Source: Phorcus lineatus (taxonomy: Eukaryota; Mollusca; Gastropoda; Trochida; Trochidae). Taken from it: DNA of 64,000 nucleotides. The notes under the pieces were generated by a model. That model was not told the DNA's origin, did no database searches, and was given only the letters and a program-made list of their open reading frames with translations. Positions 23,241-34,915 of this stretch are shown here, in pieces (the stretch's first letter is position 1; the number at the start of each line of letters is the position of its first letter). The position numbers were made by a program, and so were the translations under genes. The stretch lies in contig OV121098.1 of the NCBI GenBank assembly GCA_921293015.1, forward strand, positions 9,647,016-9,711,015, read 5' to 3'.

Positions 23241-24773
23241 GCCTTCATAAAGGCTTTTCTTGTTTTGTTTGTTATTTTCACAATAATTACGTAGTATTGG
23301 GCACACAAATCTGATTTGATGTTAGAAGTGTAATTCTTTAGATTCTTTTAAATTTTATGGATGAAATAACGCGTCTCCATTGAAAATGACACCGCGATTT
23401 TGTTTGAAAACGAATAATTTTCAGTGAAAAACAAAATTCGAAACTTAAAATCGTGTACATGAAGATCTCTACAGGTGTATTCATACAAGTATTAATTGTT
23501 TATGCGATTAATTAATTTCAATTCACAATTTTAGTGAGCGAGGCAAGAGTCAAATTCGCCGTAATGCAAACTCGCCTAAAAATATCAATCAGTAAGAGTG
23601 TCACGTCATGTCCAACACGGTTCTTGCATGAAATTTGAACACAGTTATCATTTAATTTCTATATTTTCTGGCAGGTGCTCGTTGATTTGTGATTACAAAA
23701 ACGTTGAAGATTCTTAATTCATCACTTCTTTATAAAATACATTTTGAGAGTAATAATATTTTCATCATATGAAAGCTCATTGAATAGTGACTCAGAAAAT
23801 GTTTACCCTTTTAGGATTAAAGAGATTTTATCCTTCACTTTTGTCAAATGTAATTCGAAGAGACAAATAACATTGACTTGTCAATATGTCAAAGTCTGCT
23901 CGGCTCCATTTGGAGCCTACAGCAGGGACAAGTTTAAAGGAAATACTATATACTTCTGGGTCTATGTCTGACCTACATTTAGATTTAGTGGTTTGATCTT
24001 TTCAACAGGACATCATATGTTTATACAATGGTACAATGTAAAATAATTATAGTGAATTGCGGACATCTCGATGACGTTCTTTCTTTATCACTCGAAAATA
24101 GAATATAAAAAATAAGGACTATGTTTTACTCATTGCAGTTCAGGTCTCTTTTTTTATTTTATTTCACAAGCGAACCTATTTGAAGGATTTTTTATTATTT
24201 ATGCTGTTTTCGTTTTCTTATATTCAAGTATTTTCGATCACAAGAATTGATATAAACAAACTTTTGAGGGCAGCAATGAACTTTTGCCTTCATGAGAGTA
24301 TAAGTGCCAGGTGCTCTTTTGGGTGGTGAAGAGTCTGTTTATAAGAAAATTTCTACATAGAGCATAAATATTATGACAGATAAAGAAATATTATGCAGAT
24401 CATAGACTATTGAAAAAAGGAATGTGAATATAGGAAGTCTCAGAAAAAGGTTATTGATTAGGAAATCTTTGCTGCATGAATATACTACTGCTGCCAGGTA
24501 AATTCTACATATCACTTCCGAAGGTAAAATATTCTTGATAAAACTCTATTTATTTTTTTTTTCTAAAATCGAAAAGTGAAAAGGAAAGACATTACAAAGC
24601 TAAGGAAAACTGAATGGGAGATCCAAAAAACAAACACTAGATTACTAAAACCCTTGATTCCACATAAACAGATAAAACTGCAATACAATTTCACTTTCTT
24701 TAAAAATTTTCAAAATGATGTTTTATCTGTCAGATATAAAAAAGATTAGACACTTCAACAAATGGACCAATTA
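23241..24773. other. Unassigned intron sequence
   Basis: AT-rich; no convincing exon or repeat. Confidence 0.4.
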
Positions 24774-24936
24774 GGAGATAAACCAATTCTGTTTTTTATT
24801 TTGGGGTTGTATGTCGTGCATTAGTCACCCCTGAATTGAATTTCAACCCGAGCTTGCGAGGTTTTAAATATTAATTAAGGGGTGCAAAATACACGACATA
24901 TAACCCCAAAATAAAAAACAGAAGGGGTTTATCTCC
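24774..24936. mobile_element. Foldback MITE, 163 bp
   Basis: Arms of about 47 bp ('ggagataaacc', 'ctgttttttattttggggt', 'atgtcgtg') are inverted at the two ends with four mismatches. The short centre has no coding capacity. Confidence 0.82.
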
Positions 24937-27013
24937 ATTCTAACATGACTAATTGGAAATATAATGAGGAACTAATTTGCCTTGCACAACAACAATGTGA
25001 TTAGGTCGAACCAGTACAGACCGGTTCCACTTGCTTTTAAAACTACGGTACAGTTCATTTTCAAATAACACACTTCAATAATAATAAAAAATATCAAAAC
25101 ATAAACCAACAGGTTTTAAATAAAACCCTTAAGTATTTATTTCATTGAGGATACAATCAACAAAAGACAGATTTTTTTATCCCATCAGAGTTACGTTTTT
25201 CACGTAAATACATAGGACACCTATCACCCCTACAATACCGACAACGACTGACCAAATCAAGGGACGTTATTCTGAAAGTAGTTGTTTCCTGCTAGCGCTA
25301 ACTTCTCACGCAAGATGTGAACTGATTGAATAAACGATCAAGAAAGCTTTATAGTTTGTCATGGTTGAATACACTGTCTGGAAGTGTGGTCACTTATGAA
25401 TGAGAGTGGGGAAAGGGAAGGAAAGTTGAAGAATAACGTACGTCCCCTCTGTTCACTTGACGAATCGCTATATTACCGTGCGTTACGGTAAGAAGCGAGC
25501 TCGGTTTGAAATTAAATTTAGTGATAAAAAAAATAAACTACTTCGACAACAAATATACCACAGAATGGAATTATCTTCAAAATTTCAAAAATACAGTATT
25601 CTCAGTGTATGTATAGAATTGATTTAAAATTCATTTTTCTCTTGTCTGTAAGGTGATGAAAACAGTAAGTTCAGCGAATGGAGTTCACTCCAAAATTGAT
25701 TGTGGTAACCAATCAGAAAGCAGTATTTTCATTCTAGTTTTCGTGTCATGTTAGAATAAGGAATTCTTTAAGATTAGGCCTTCCTGTGTACCGTATGTAA
25801 TTTGTAAAAGACTCTAACTTGCGCATTTTAGTGTTCGAATTCGTTTGAAGGATGTACATGTTTTGGGGCTTTTTTCTCCCACTGGACTCAATACCACAAA
25901 TAAGGTATTGAGTCAAGAATGGTTGTGAAGATAATGGTAGATAATAGAGCAATATAGGGTTAACGATGTAACCTGCTACAGCAATGTGTAAGGTAATAAT
26001 GGGATTTATTTCCTACGAGGGCAATCATATTGATGTTCATATTTTTCATAGTATGTCATGGGCACTCATATATTATCCTATGTATCGGCACCAGTGAAAA
26101 ACTGAGGTGTATTTGTTTTTTATAACAGCCAGATATAGTTAGAAATGCGACACTTTTTAGAACACCAATTATTACCTACCATACGGAAAGTTCAGAATAG
26201 ATAAGTTTGATCTTTCATACTTAACTTTGTTAGTGTTATGTTGAATATTCATTGCAGTAATTATTCTTTCAGCTTCAGGAATTTGGAAAAAATATGCTTC
26301 AGTTCAAGGCAAGTTCCCTCAACATATCAGTGAGTAGTTTAGTTGAAACGCGTTATATCCTTTTAACTCAAGGACAAACATCATCTGAACTTTGTAAATA
26401 ATATTGCTGTTTTTCATTAAAACAAGTCTGGAGAAAACTGCCAATGGTTTAAAAGAGATTCTGGATTCTGGAGTTAAAGGCCAATATTGTTCAATCGGTT
26501 TAACAAAGGTCATATCCCTTTTCTGATATATTTGTCACCTTGAAATAAGAAGAAGGCTAAATAAAAAAGCATTTGGGAATACTTTCATTGCAGCTGTCAA
26601 TGAAAGGATATTTTATCTTTGCAAAAAATCCTATGTAAAACATTATTTTCGAAAATGATAAATATGCTGACAATTCTTAAAGAATACCCAATTGATAATG
26701 CCTTTCCATCAATCTGTATGGAGGTCTATTAACATGAAATCTCGATTGGCAAAAGTGCTACCAGGTTTAATTTAATGTCGCTTCACTATGTGTGTAAAAC
26801 TAATGGTTAAAACATAACAATGTAGATTTTCTTAATTTTCAATTAACACAGCTTTCAATTACATTTTAACAACATTTCTGCAATAACTTTTTGCTAGATT
26901 AAATCTGAATGATATTTTAGAACATAACATTACAATTAAGATATTTGACTTGATTATTCTTTTTGTCAAAGTTTTGAAAAATATTTACCGAGAAACTGAC
27001 TAATACTATCGCT
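24937..27013. other. Unassigned intron sequence
   Basis: AT-rich. Near 25882 'cccactggactcaatacc' reproduces the first 18 bases of SINE-like family B, followed by the inverted 'ggtattgagtc', a tiny hairpin. No exon is recognised. Confidence 0.4.
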
Positions 27014-27301
27014 TGAGTCAATACCTTATGGTGGTGTGGTGGTTTGCATGCTTCAGAGACCCCGAGAGCTCCTGGTAGGGACTCCCAAGCTGGACAGGTC
27101 AAACGGGTAAAAGCCAGACCAAATTTAAGTCGATGTAAAACTTGTGTCTATCTCTCACTATGCCTTTCTTTCCGTCTTTTCCCTTATCCTGTCGATCCCT
27201 TTCTCCCTTATCTCCCCACTCTCTTTTGGATGCTTGTCATCAACGTGTTTAATAACTGAAATATTGTTCAAAGCACGATAAACTCCAAACCACTCACTAA
27301 C
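27014..27301 (+). mobile_element. SINE-like family B, near full length
   Basis: It starts 'gagtcaatacctta', then 'ggtggtgtggtggtttgc', 'ctcctggtagggactcc' and 'gtaaaagccagacc', a pyrimidine-rich middle ('gcctttctttccgtc'), and ends 'ctgaaatattgttcaaa' then 'accactcacta'. It matches 48744-49055 along its length. The tail of the CACTCACT type is common in molluscan SINEs. No clear box A/B pair is seen, so the SINE label is tentative. Confidence 0.75.
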
Positions 27302-28260
27302 AGACTAATAGACAGTGTCTATATTTTGCACGCTGATAATTGCGATGTCTATAACGTGCTAATTACCACATAAATCCTGCATGTAAGTCTTATGTATGTC
27401 TCTTCTAATTGACAACTATTCTCCAATATTCATTTTCTATTTAAGCAAACACTTTTGTCAAACTGACCTACAGTTAAATACGAAAAAAGATGGGGGAAAA
27501 CACATTCTTGTCCAACAACAAGTGTTGTTTGAATAGTAAAATTTTCTAACACTCAGCAATAAAGGTATTAACATGTTTGGCAGCCAACTTAAATGGACTC
27601 TCCCCGGCATAGTGATATCTATTTACATATAGATTGGATAAGGAGTAACCGTTACTTACTACAAATGCAAAACGGCAGAAAATTTCTCTTTGAAATATGT
27701 TTCACATTTTTGTAAAGCTAAACGATCACATCCAGCATACGCCATTGAGTTCTGTTTGGCAGCAGTAACCCATTTTATTAAATAAATAAAGTGCTACAAT
27801 GAAAACTAAATGAATTGTTTCCAATTACCATGCAATGTTTTTTAAAACCATTTTAAGCAGTTTTCAAACGAAGGTACCTTATTTGGTTACGCTATAGAGT
27901 TCCATTCCCTACCTTTAATGATTAAAACATTTTCACATAAAAATTGCTGCAATTGGGTTTCGCATTATATGTGAATATCTGTTGTACGACTTCAGTTAAT
28001 CAATTTTAGCAATAGGATATTTGATTTGGCATAAAAATATATTTTAGGTAAAATTTGAAGAATAAAATCTTTCAAAAAACTTGCTAATGGTCCTTTCAGG
28101 AGTATTCTTACATAGACTTTACGTTAAGAAGGTAGCTAGCTCTCAATAGGTGTACACTGACATACTGCCTCTAGCCTATTGTTTCTTAAGGAGAAGATTA
28201 TGCGATTCAGAAATATTGATTGATATTTACAGGTAGATAAATATTATAACTGCCATAATA
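27302..28260. other. Unassigned intron sequence
   Basis: AT-rich flank of the DIRS-like element; no exon or repeat recognised. Confidence 0.4.
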
Positions 28261-28439
28261 TAGTATGTTTTTGTTTAAACATCATTATTTATACTCACCG
28301 TTGATAGTTAACAATATGCCCAATTATCCTAATCTGTCTTAATCCGACAATCCTTACACAGAGTAAAGACAGAGTTATCGCTCAAGTGAGCTGCACTCAG
28401 TGCCCCCACCAGGTGGCCTACCTTATATGGTCATTGCTT
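28261..28439. repeat. DIRS-like terminal inverted repeat, left
   Basis: The inner 137 bp (28303-28439) are the exact reverse complement of 33704-33840. The outer 42 bp differ from the right end, as is usual in DIRS elements. The first three bases, tag, equal the last three of the right end. Confidence 0.92.
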
Positions 28440-28500
28440 CTTCTGACGGACAGACACGAAGCCGAACGCAGCCGAGGGGAGGCCGGGTGGGAATTTACGA

Positions 28501-28593
28501 TTGTTAACTATCAACGGTGAGTATAAATAATGATGTTTAAACAAAAACATACTATTATTTAATATACTCTCCGTGATAGTTAACAATATGCCC
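28501..28593. repeat. DIRS-like internal complementary region
   Basis: 28501-28554 is the reverse complement of the left outer end (28261-28314), and 28552-28593 of the right outer end (33822-33863). They meet at a shared trinucleotide, cta. This is the known template that lets the two ends be joined during circle formation. Only about two mismatches are seen over the whole stretch. Confidence 0.92.
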
Positions 28594-28849
28594 GAATACC
28601 ACTGTGGTGGTGGGGTGAGAGAGGCCACTAAGTGGAATGGCTCTGTTGGTGAACCATAGTTGCATATAACCAGTATGATCCCCGATGGGGTTCACCTGTC
28701 AACCGGAGAGGTAAATCTTGACCCATCCTCGCTATGCGCGGGGTCCCACAACCGTACGGTCGCCAACTAAGGAAAAGACAACAAACACACAACTGAATTC
28801 ATCGAAACTTATATTTATTGTTTTCATACTGGCCCATGGACCAGCAGAG

Positions 28850-29950
28850 TCAACGAGGGATGGGGTGACTCCTTCGGTACGAGGCCGACGAAGTTCGTTG
28901 TTGGGCGTACACCTGTGCGCCCAACCGATGAATTCCCTCTATGTCCTCGTTGGAAACGTCTCGAAGATAGTGGTTGGCGAACACCAGGCCTGACTTCCAG
29001 AAGCAGCCTGCCATAATGTCCGCCACCGCCATGTTGCTGTGGAGAGCCATCGTAGCCGAGATGGCTCTGATCTCGTGCGGGTTGGACTTCGCTGGCGGGT
29101 TGAGACCCGCAGCCTTGTAGGCGTCCAACACCGCCGAGCGGAGATAGATGCTGAGCTGTCGTTTGTCTATCTCCCCGACACTCGTCTGGGAATGCGGAAT
29201 GAACAGTCTCCTCCTCCCTTGACGTAGTGTCCGGGTCTTTTCGGTATAGATCCGAAGAGCTCTTACTTGACAAAGAAGGCGATTCTCCTCGTCCGTCGGA
29301 TCTATGCTACCGGAAAGGGACGGTAACGAAAAGGTTCTACCCCTTTCGTCGGCGGCCTGGTTCTTGCAAATGAACTCAGGCGCCAACCCCAGAGTGGCCG
29401 ACCCTCCGTCTCTCACATCAAACCTCAAGAGGTCCGCCTGGAGAGCATGAAGCTCTGAAATCCTGGCTGCGGACCCCATTGCAACCAAAAAGGTTGTTTT
29501 GATGGTGAGTCGGAGAAGTGTCGTCTCCGTCAACGGCTCGTAGTGGTCGGACTTGAGGTGGTTGAGTACCAACGTCAAGTCCCACTCTGGAGGCCTGAGT
29601 TTCTTCCGCCCGTCCTCGTTCCGGTAGGTCTTAATGAGGTCCTTAAGGACCGAGATGTCCACCTGGGGGTCACGCTTCCGTAGGACTGACATGACCGCCG
29701 CTAGGTTGGTATTTATTGATGATGCTTTCAGTTTCCTCACCTCCCTTAGATGTAATAGGTACTCCGCAACCTGGGGGACCGTTACTACCTCGGTATCGTA
29801 CCCCTCCTTCGCGCAGAAGGTCGCGAATGCACTCCACTGGACATCGTAAAGATTCCTTGTAGATGGCCTCTGGGAAGACGCCACCGCCTCGGCCACGGAT
29901 TTCGAGAACCCCGCGCCCGTCAGACCCCTTTGGAGACAAACCAAGCGTGA
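28850..29950 (-). mobile_element. Tyrosine recombinase region of the DIRS-like element
   Basis: The minus-strand frame shows a SAM-like N-terminal part ('TRNLYDVQWSAFATFC'), then a catalytic core with 'AARISEL' (first Arg), 'HEIRAISATMA' (His-x-x-Arg) and 'ANHYLRD' (nucleophile Tyr). These are the four hallmark residues of tyrosine recombinases. The same frame stays open far upstream, overlapping the RT-RNase H frame, a layout known for DIRS elements. Confidence 0.9.
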
Positions 29951-31293
29951 AGCTGGAGAGCCTGGGGGTTTTCGTGAACCCGCCCGCTCGGTTTGCTCGT
30001 CAATAGGTCCCACCTCAGGGGGAGAGGGACTGGGTCTTGGCGGCACATCCTCCGAAGGGGAACGTACCAGGCCCTGGCTGGCCACAACGGTGCTATCAAC
30101 AGAAGTTGAAGTACCCGTGTCTCCTGTACCTTCGCCACCACGTGATTCAGGATGGCGGGAGGGGGATAGGCGTAAGCGTCCATCCCCTCCCATTCTAACG
30201 CGAGCGCATCGAGAGCCCACGCGGTCGGATCCGGTACGGGAGACACGTACGTCGGCAACTGGTGGTTGAGCCGTGTCGCAAAGAGATCTATGTGAGGTCT
30301 GCCGAACCTCAGGCACAGACTTTCGAACACTCTCGGGTGCAACATCCACTCCGTGGATGGAGGTTTGTCCGGGCGAGACAAGGCGTCCGCAAGGACGTTC
30401 TTGGCTCCCGGGATGTGCACCGCCCGGAGAGAGAGTCCGAGGCTGTCTATTAGGCGAAACAGCTCCGACACCAGCGCCAGGAGGGAGTCTGCTTTGGTTG
30501 AGCCTTGTTTGTTTATGGCCCAGGCCGCCGCTGAGCTGTCTGTGTGTACACACAGACTCTGCCCCCGCAGACGGCCTGTCCAATGGCTGATTGCCAGTCT
30601 GATAGCGTCCAGTTCTAGGACGTTGATGTGGCGACTCGCTTGCGCTGACGACCACACCCCCGCCGTTTGGTCTGCTCCGAGATGAGCCCCCCACCCTTGG
30701 GTGGAGGCATCCACGTAAAGGTGACACGTCGCTGGGGCCTGCCGGAGGGGCACTCCCACCAGCACGTTCGTCTCCTGCTGCCACCAGGAGAGGTGGTGTC
30801 TTAGGTCCTGTGGTATCGAGAAGACGTGGCGACACGTCTTCTCCCTGACATGTACGTTTACAAAGATCTGAAGGGGTCTGAGTTGTAACCTTCCCCTTCG
30901 TGTGAAGTGTTGGGTCGAACTCAGGAACCCTAGCAGCCTTTGCCACTTGCGTAGTGACAAAGCCCCCCGGAGCGCTAATTCCAGGAGATCTTTGTAACGT
31001 CCCATCCGTTCCGTGGTGACGAAGGCTTTGTAAGTCACGGTGTCCAGGCGGGCGCCGAGGAACACCAACGACGTCGTCGGTTGGAGGTCTGACTTGTCGA
31101 GGTTGACCAGCCATCCCAGCCGCCTGAACAGCGTTATCACAAAGTCCCGTTGAGCCTCTAGAACAGATGGGGATCTGTTGTGACCAAAATCGTCGTCCAG
31201 GTACATTGCGAACTGCACGTCGACTGTGTGTAGGTACTGGACGATGGGTTGAGTCACAGGAATACGAAACCCCCGCTCCAAAATCTTGCACAC
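29920..31293 (-). mobile_element. Reverse transcriptase-RNase H region of the DIRS-like element
   Basis: A minus-strand frame of about 457 codons. The polymerase catalytic box is 'FAMYLDDDFG', followed by the thumb ('KWQRLLGFL'). RNase H follows with its acidic residues in 'LYVDASTQGWGAHL', 'INVLELDAIRLA', 'VHTDSSAAAWAIN' and 'NVLADALSR'. The C-terminal part, 'HIDLFATRLNHQLP', is typical of the DIRS/Ngaro RNase H-adjacent domain. The fingers region may extend upstream of 31293. Confidence 0.92.
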
Positions 31294-31377
31294 GAACGGG
31301 TCCAGTTCTAACTGCCTCCAGTTGGGCGCAAAGCCACCGGAACAAGCTGAGGCGGGAGCTCCGGAGGATCCCAGCAG

Positions 31378-33064
31378 TCACTGCTTCCTGACGGGGCCCC
31401 CGTAGGCGCGTCCCTTGAGGCGCTGGTTCCCTTTCTTAGGGGTGCGCTTAGGAGAGGGGCCGGCAATGAAGTCGCGACTTCTGTTCTGTCGACCCCCCCC
31501 ACGAAAGGAAACTCCGCCAGTCTTGTTAGCGGAGGTGGTGAGAGCACCACCCCCCTTCTTCCTGGGTGTAGTCGCCTGGGGAGAGGCTCGACCCCCGCCA
31601 GCGGCCAGTCTGTTTGTCAACTCTTGTTGCTGACTCTCCTGGCGCTGGCGAAGGGCTCCGGCGATCTGCCCGTCGAAGAGCGAAGCGGAGGTCGCTGGCA
31701 CGGACCTCAACCTGAGATTCGTGACCCCCGCCGAGATGCGGGAGGCGCACAACATCATCTGCGCGAGGTTCCCGGCCACGGAGCCGAAACCGCGATAGAG
31801 GGCCTTCGCTCCTGACTCCATCCCCGCGTCCTTCGCGAAAGACGCCATCGCCTGACACGCGTGAGCGACGTGGTTAGCCAGCCCCAAAATGCTCCTCGCC
31901 TCCTTGTCAAGATGAGAGAGATGAGCGTCTGACACCTGGTGAGGCACGGAGGGTGCGGCACCCTGCGGATGTTATCGTCCAGGACGGGGGGAGAAAGCGG
32001 GAGAGAGCTGTCATACACCGGGAGGCCAGAACGGAGTTTGTCTGTAAGGACTAGGGACGGCAAGAGACGACCAGGCCCCGCCGCCGCCACGTTTGAGTCG
32101 AAGTCCTTCCCTGCCGCCTGAAGGAGCCTGTGCGCTGGAAGCGCCACCTGCCGCTGGCCACCTTTGCTGACGAGGGTTCTTCCTCCACCTCGTGTATGTG
32201 GACCTGACACCAATCGGCGATTGCTGCCAGGCGGTCTTTTAGGTCCGGAGCATCCTCAGACGCTGTCACAGCCGCGACGAGCGCCGTGGGAGTCGCGCTC
32301 CCCGAGTCCGACGCCCCTCCCTCCTGGCCACCTACACGAGTAGGGGAAGCTTCCTGGTCCGACGAAGTAGCGTCGGGAGAGACCACCACTACCCGCCTCC
32401 TTCTAGGAGTGGATGGCGTTGGGGAGGGCGGAGCCGAGGCGGCCTCCTCCTCTACCCTAGCCTGTGCACGCTCTCGGGAGACCAGCATAGAAGTTACTAA
32501 CTCCTTGACTGACGACATGATGTCGTCAGTCAATTTCTTCTGGTCGAAGGGTGGAGGCGAGACGGGTCTCGACCTCTTCCTCTTCCTACTCTTGTGCTTC
32601 TTTTTAGCGCTCCGGCGGAGTACCGGCGACGACGCGGTCTCAGGGGAGGACCTCCTGCCAGGAGATCGCTCAACCCCGCTTGCGTAAGGGGAGGCATGCA
32701 CATCCTTGACTGGGGACAAGTCCCTCTCCGACTCCGCCCCCACTCCCGATAGGTCAAACTCCGCCGCATCTTCAGCGATGACAAAGTCGGAGCTTTGAGG
32801 GGAATCGTCCGCGGCAGGCGCGGAAGCGGTGGCGGAGGAGGATGCGGACAGCCGCCTAGCGGCCCTCAACTTCTGTTGCGCCTCACTCTTCCTGACGGCC
32901 GCACGGTACTCGCGGTGTTCCGCCGGGGTAAGGTGTTTGCACTCCCTGCATGTGTCTGCCTCGGCGCAAAGGTTCCGACAGAGGCGACAGAGAGAGTGTG
33001 GATCGAAGCGCGCCGACTTCCTAGACCCACACCCTCCACAGAAACCTGAGTAGGGATTCGCCAT
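31378..33064 (-). mobile_element. Gag-like region of the DIRS-like element
   Basis: The N-terminal part, from 33064, begins 'MANPYSGFCGGCG' and has paired cysteines ('CRLCRNLC', 'CRECKHL') like the zinc-type head of DIRS first ORFs, followed by a long Ser/Pro/Lys-rich stretch. The downstream part (to 31378) is alanine-rich helix then a basic tail. The function is inferred from position only. Confidence 0.7.
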
Positions 33065-33099
33065 AGCGCCTCGACTTGCTCAGGTTCCACCAAGTCAAC

Positions 33100-33330
33100 T
33101 GTGCTCGTGAGAAGCGCAGACGCAAATAATCCGGCGGCGCGACCGAGCGCAAGACACAAGCAAGCGCAGGCGCTGACAAGAGCAGACGCAGGCAAGCGAC
33201 TACAGGCGCTAGCGCGGGCAAGCGCCTACAGGCGCTAGCGCAGGCAAGCGCTGACAGGCGCTAGCGCAGACAAGCGCCGACAGGCAAGCACTGACAGGCG
33301 CTAGCGCAGGCAGGCCCTAGCGCAGGCAGG
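33100..33330. repeat. GC-rich minisatellite in the DIRS-like leader
   Basis: Irregular repeats of 'caggcgctagcgcaggcaag' type, made of 10-20 bp units, lie between the terminal repeat and the Gag-like region. Confidence 0.85.
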
Positions 33331-33703
33331 CGCAGGCGGTGAAGCGGGTAGACGAGCGGTCTACCCCCGACTTCCAAAGCCTAGGCCGCTAGAAGCGCAG
33401 GCGAAGGACCACGCCCCCCGAAGCGCAGGCGCTACCAGCCAGGCAGCGAGGAAGACCCGGCACGAACTGCACGTGCAACTCAGTCACGGGTGAAATTGAC
33501 AGCAGTCGACTGCCCCGACTGCTGACAAAACCACTGACTAATATCAAAATGTAGCCAGGGAGAACCTAGCCCCACGGTAGCAGCAGAAGGTACCCCCCAA
33601 AACACACTAATGCGAAATACGGCTGAAAAACCCTAAAACAGTCGAAAATCCAAAAAAGAGAAGAGCTATCAAGACACGCGAGTGAACTCGATGGCCGACA
33701 GAA

Positions 33704-33863
33704 AAGCAATGACCATATAAGGTAGGCCACCTGGTGGGGGCACTGAGTGCAGCTCACTTGAGCGATAACTCTGTCTTTACTCTGTGTAAGGATTGTCGGA
33801 TTAAGACAGATTAGGATAATTGGGCATATTGTTAACTATCACGGAGAGTATATTAAATAATAG
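33704..33863. repeat. DIRS-like terminal inverted repeat, right
   Basis: Exact reverse complement of the left terminal repeat over 137 bp, plus 23 bp of right-specific outer sequence ending 'attaaataatag'. Confidence 0.92.
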
Positions 33864-34295
33864 TTTTCGGTTGTGGAGTTTTGATATTAGAGGCTTTAAC
33901 TTTTAGATTTATGGAAATGTAGTATTTGTCAACTGAGTCTAAGTCGTTGCCATCAGAATAAAAACAAATTTACTTCATTTTTATACAACACTTTCATTAT
34001 GTCTTCCAGCTTAAATACTCATTTCCACATAAACAATTTTATATTTATAATTTAGTACTGAGTAAAATTTTACAAAACTGACGATGATCGCAATGATTTA
34101 GAAATAATCAATTGAAGGTGAAGTGAATTGAATCTGAAATAGAATTAAAAAGATCAATTATAAGACGGATTTGCTATATACAAAAAATTGCTAATGTGCT
34201 TATCCATATTGAAAGTTTTCTCTTATTGCAATGGAAGAAGACTTTTCGCTGTTTTCTCTTAGTTACCATCCTTTCACCAAGGAATTGTACTTTCT

Positions 34296-34510
34296 GGCTA
34301 TGCATTGCGGTGAAACCTTAGAGCATCGACTGGAACTAGCGAACCATGGGTGGTACTGCGCTGAATTTCAGTGTAGCATTGCACCCAAATCTGACTGCAA
34401 GTAGAACAGTTCTCTACTGCAGACAAAGTTGCAGAGCCCCTGGCGGGATTTGAACAAGGGATCTCCTGACCCGAACCAGAACATGCTAACCACTGCACTA
34501 TCCCGTCCCC
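34296..34510 (-). mobile_element. SINE family A, 5' half with pol III promoter
   Basis: On the minus strand it starts 'ggggacgggatagtgcagtg', with box A 'tagtgcagtgg' and box B 'gttcaaatcc' at tRNA-like spacing, so the head is tRNA-derived. The body continues to 'accacccatggttcgctag' and 'tttcaccgcaatgcatagcc'. The 3' end seen in the copy at 58332-58490 is missing. Confidence 0.88.
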
Positions 34511-34875
34511 ACATCAAGTAGACTGACTGTAATGTGGATAAAGAGTCTTGTCCACGGAGACTACAGAGTGTTTATCCCCGATTCAACGTATTTGAGTTTT
34601 AAACAGCGCCTTTGTTGAGACAGGCCAACATATTTACCAAAACACTACTACAATTCTCTACATAATCATTTGGCACTTGACAAACAGGTTTTTATTCCCT
34701 AATTACGGCACATTTCTATGTTTTATGTGCAAATGAATGCAATGTCGTTCCATGTATTAGTTTTGATAGTTTCGGTTCCATGGGTTTATGTATAACTGAT
34801 TGCACGGTCATTCCAAATTATAGTTTTAACCGTTTTGGTGTCATTCTGTATTGGTTTACTGTTTGATTTTTGCAG
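34511..34875. other. Unassigned intron sequence
   Basis: No repeat recognised; it ends with the pyrimidine-rich acceptor of the small exon that follows. Confidence 0.4.
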
Positions 34876-34915
34876 ATTTTGAAGAGAAATAACACCGAAT
34901 GGTATTTTCCAACTG
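34876..34915 (+). CDS. Exon 2 (candidate), 40-nt linker exon of the PAN-ankyrin gene
   Basis: An acceptor 'gatttttgcag' is followed by 40 nt encoding 'ILKRNNTEWYFPT' plus one base, ending at a consensus donor ACTG|GTAAGTG. Phase 0 entry fits exon 1 (18483), and phase 1 exit fits the ankyrin exon at 41319, whose first codon is completed to GAT. Joined, the text reads 'IYSLVQ|ILKRNNTEWYFPT|DQPK', and the W-x-x-P ending looks natural for the edge of a PAN-type domain. The small size is the main weakness. Splice strength and double phase match support it. Confidence 0.55.

Larger units (their letters stand above)
28261..33863 (-). mobile_element. DIRS-like tyrosine-recombinase retrotransposon (fossil), 5.6 kb
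   Basis: Coding on the minus strand. The parts, in coding order, are: terminal repeat (33704-33863), Gag-like region (31378-33064), reverse transcriptase-RNase H (29920-31293), tyrosine recombinase overlapping it (28850 to about 29950), internal complementary region (28501-28593) and the other terminal repeat (28261-28439). The inverted terminal repeats, the overlapping frames and an internal region complementary to both outer ends define the DIRS group. It copies through a circular DNA intermediate closed by the recombinase, so no target duplication is expected. The coding sequence is GC-rich and clearly unlike the AT-rich host. The terminal repeats are identical over 137 bp, so the insertion is young. 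It looks close to whole, with about one apparent break. It lies inside intron 1 of the PAN-ankyrin model. Confidence 0.93.

Noticed and set aside
28824-33221. Many further open frames on both strands within the DIRS-like element
   Set aside because: GC-rich coding DNA leaves other frames open by composition; only the frames with family motifs were kept.
34296-34510. A functional tRNA gene from the box A/box B pair
   Set aside because: No cloverleaf pairing of acceptor or anticodon stems around the boxes, and the body continues as SINE family A.
34876-34915. Treating the small exon as chance splice-like sequence
   Set aside because: Kept as a candidate because both phases fit and both splice sites are good, but flagged at moderate confidence.
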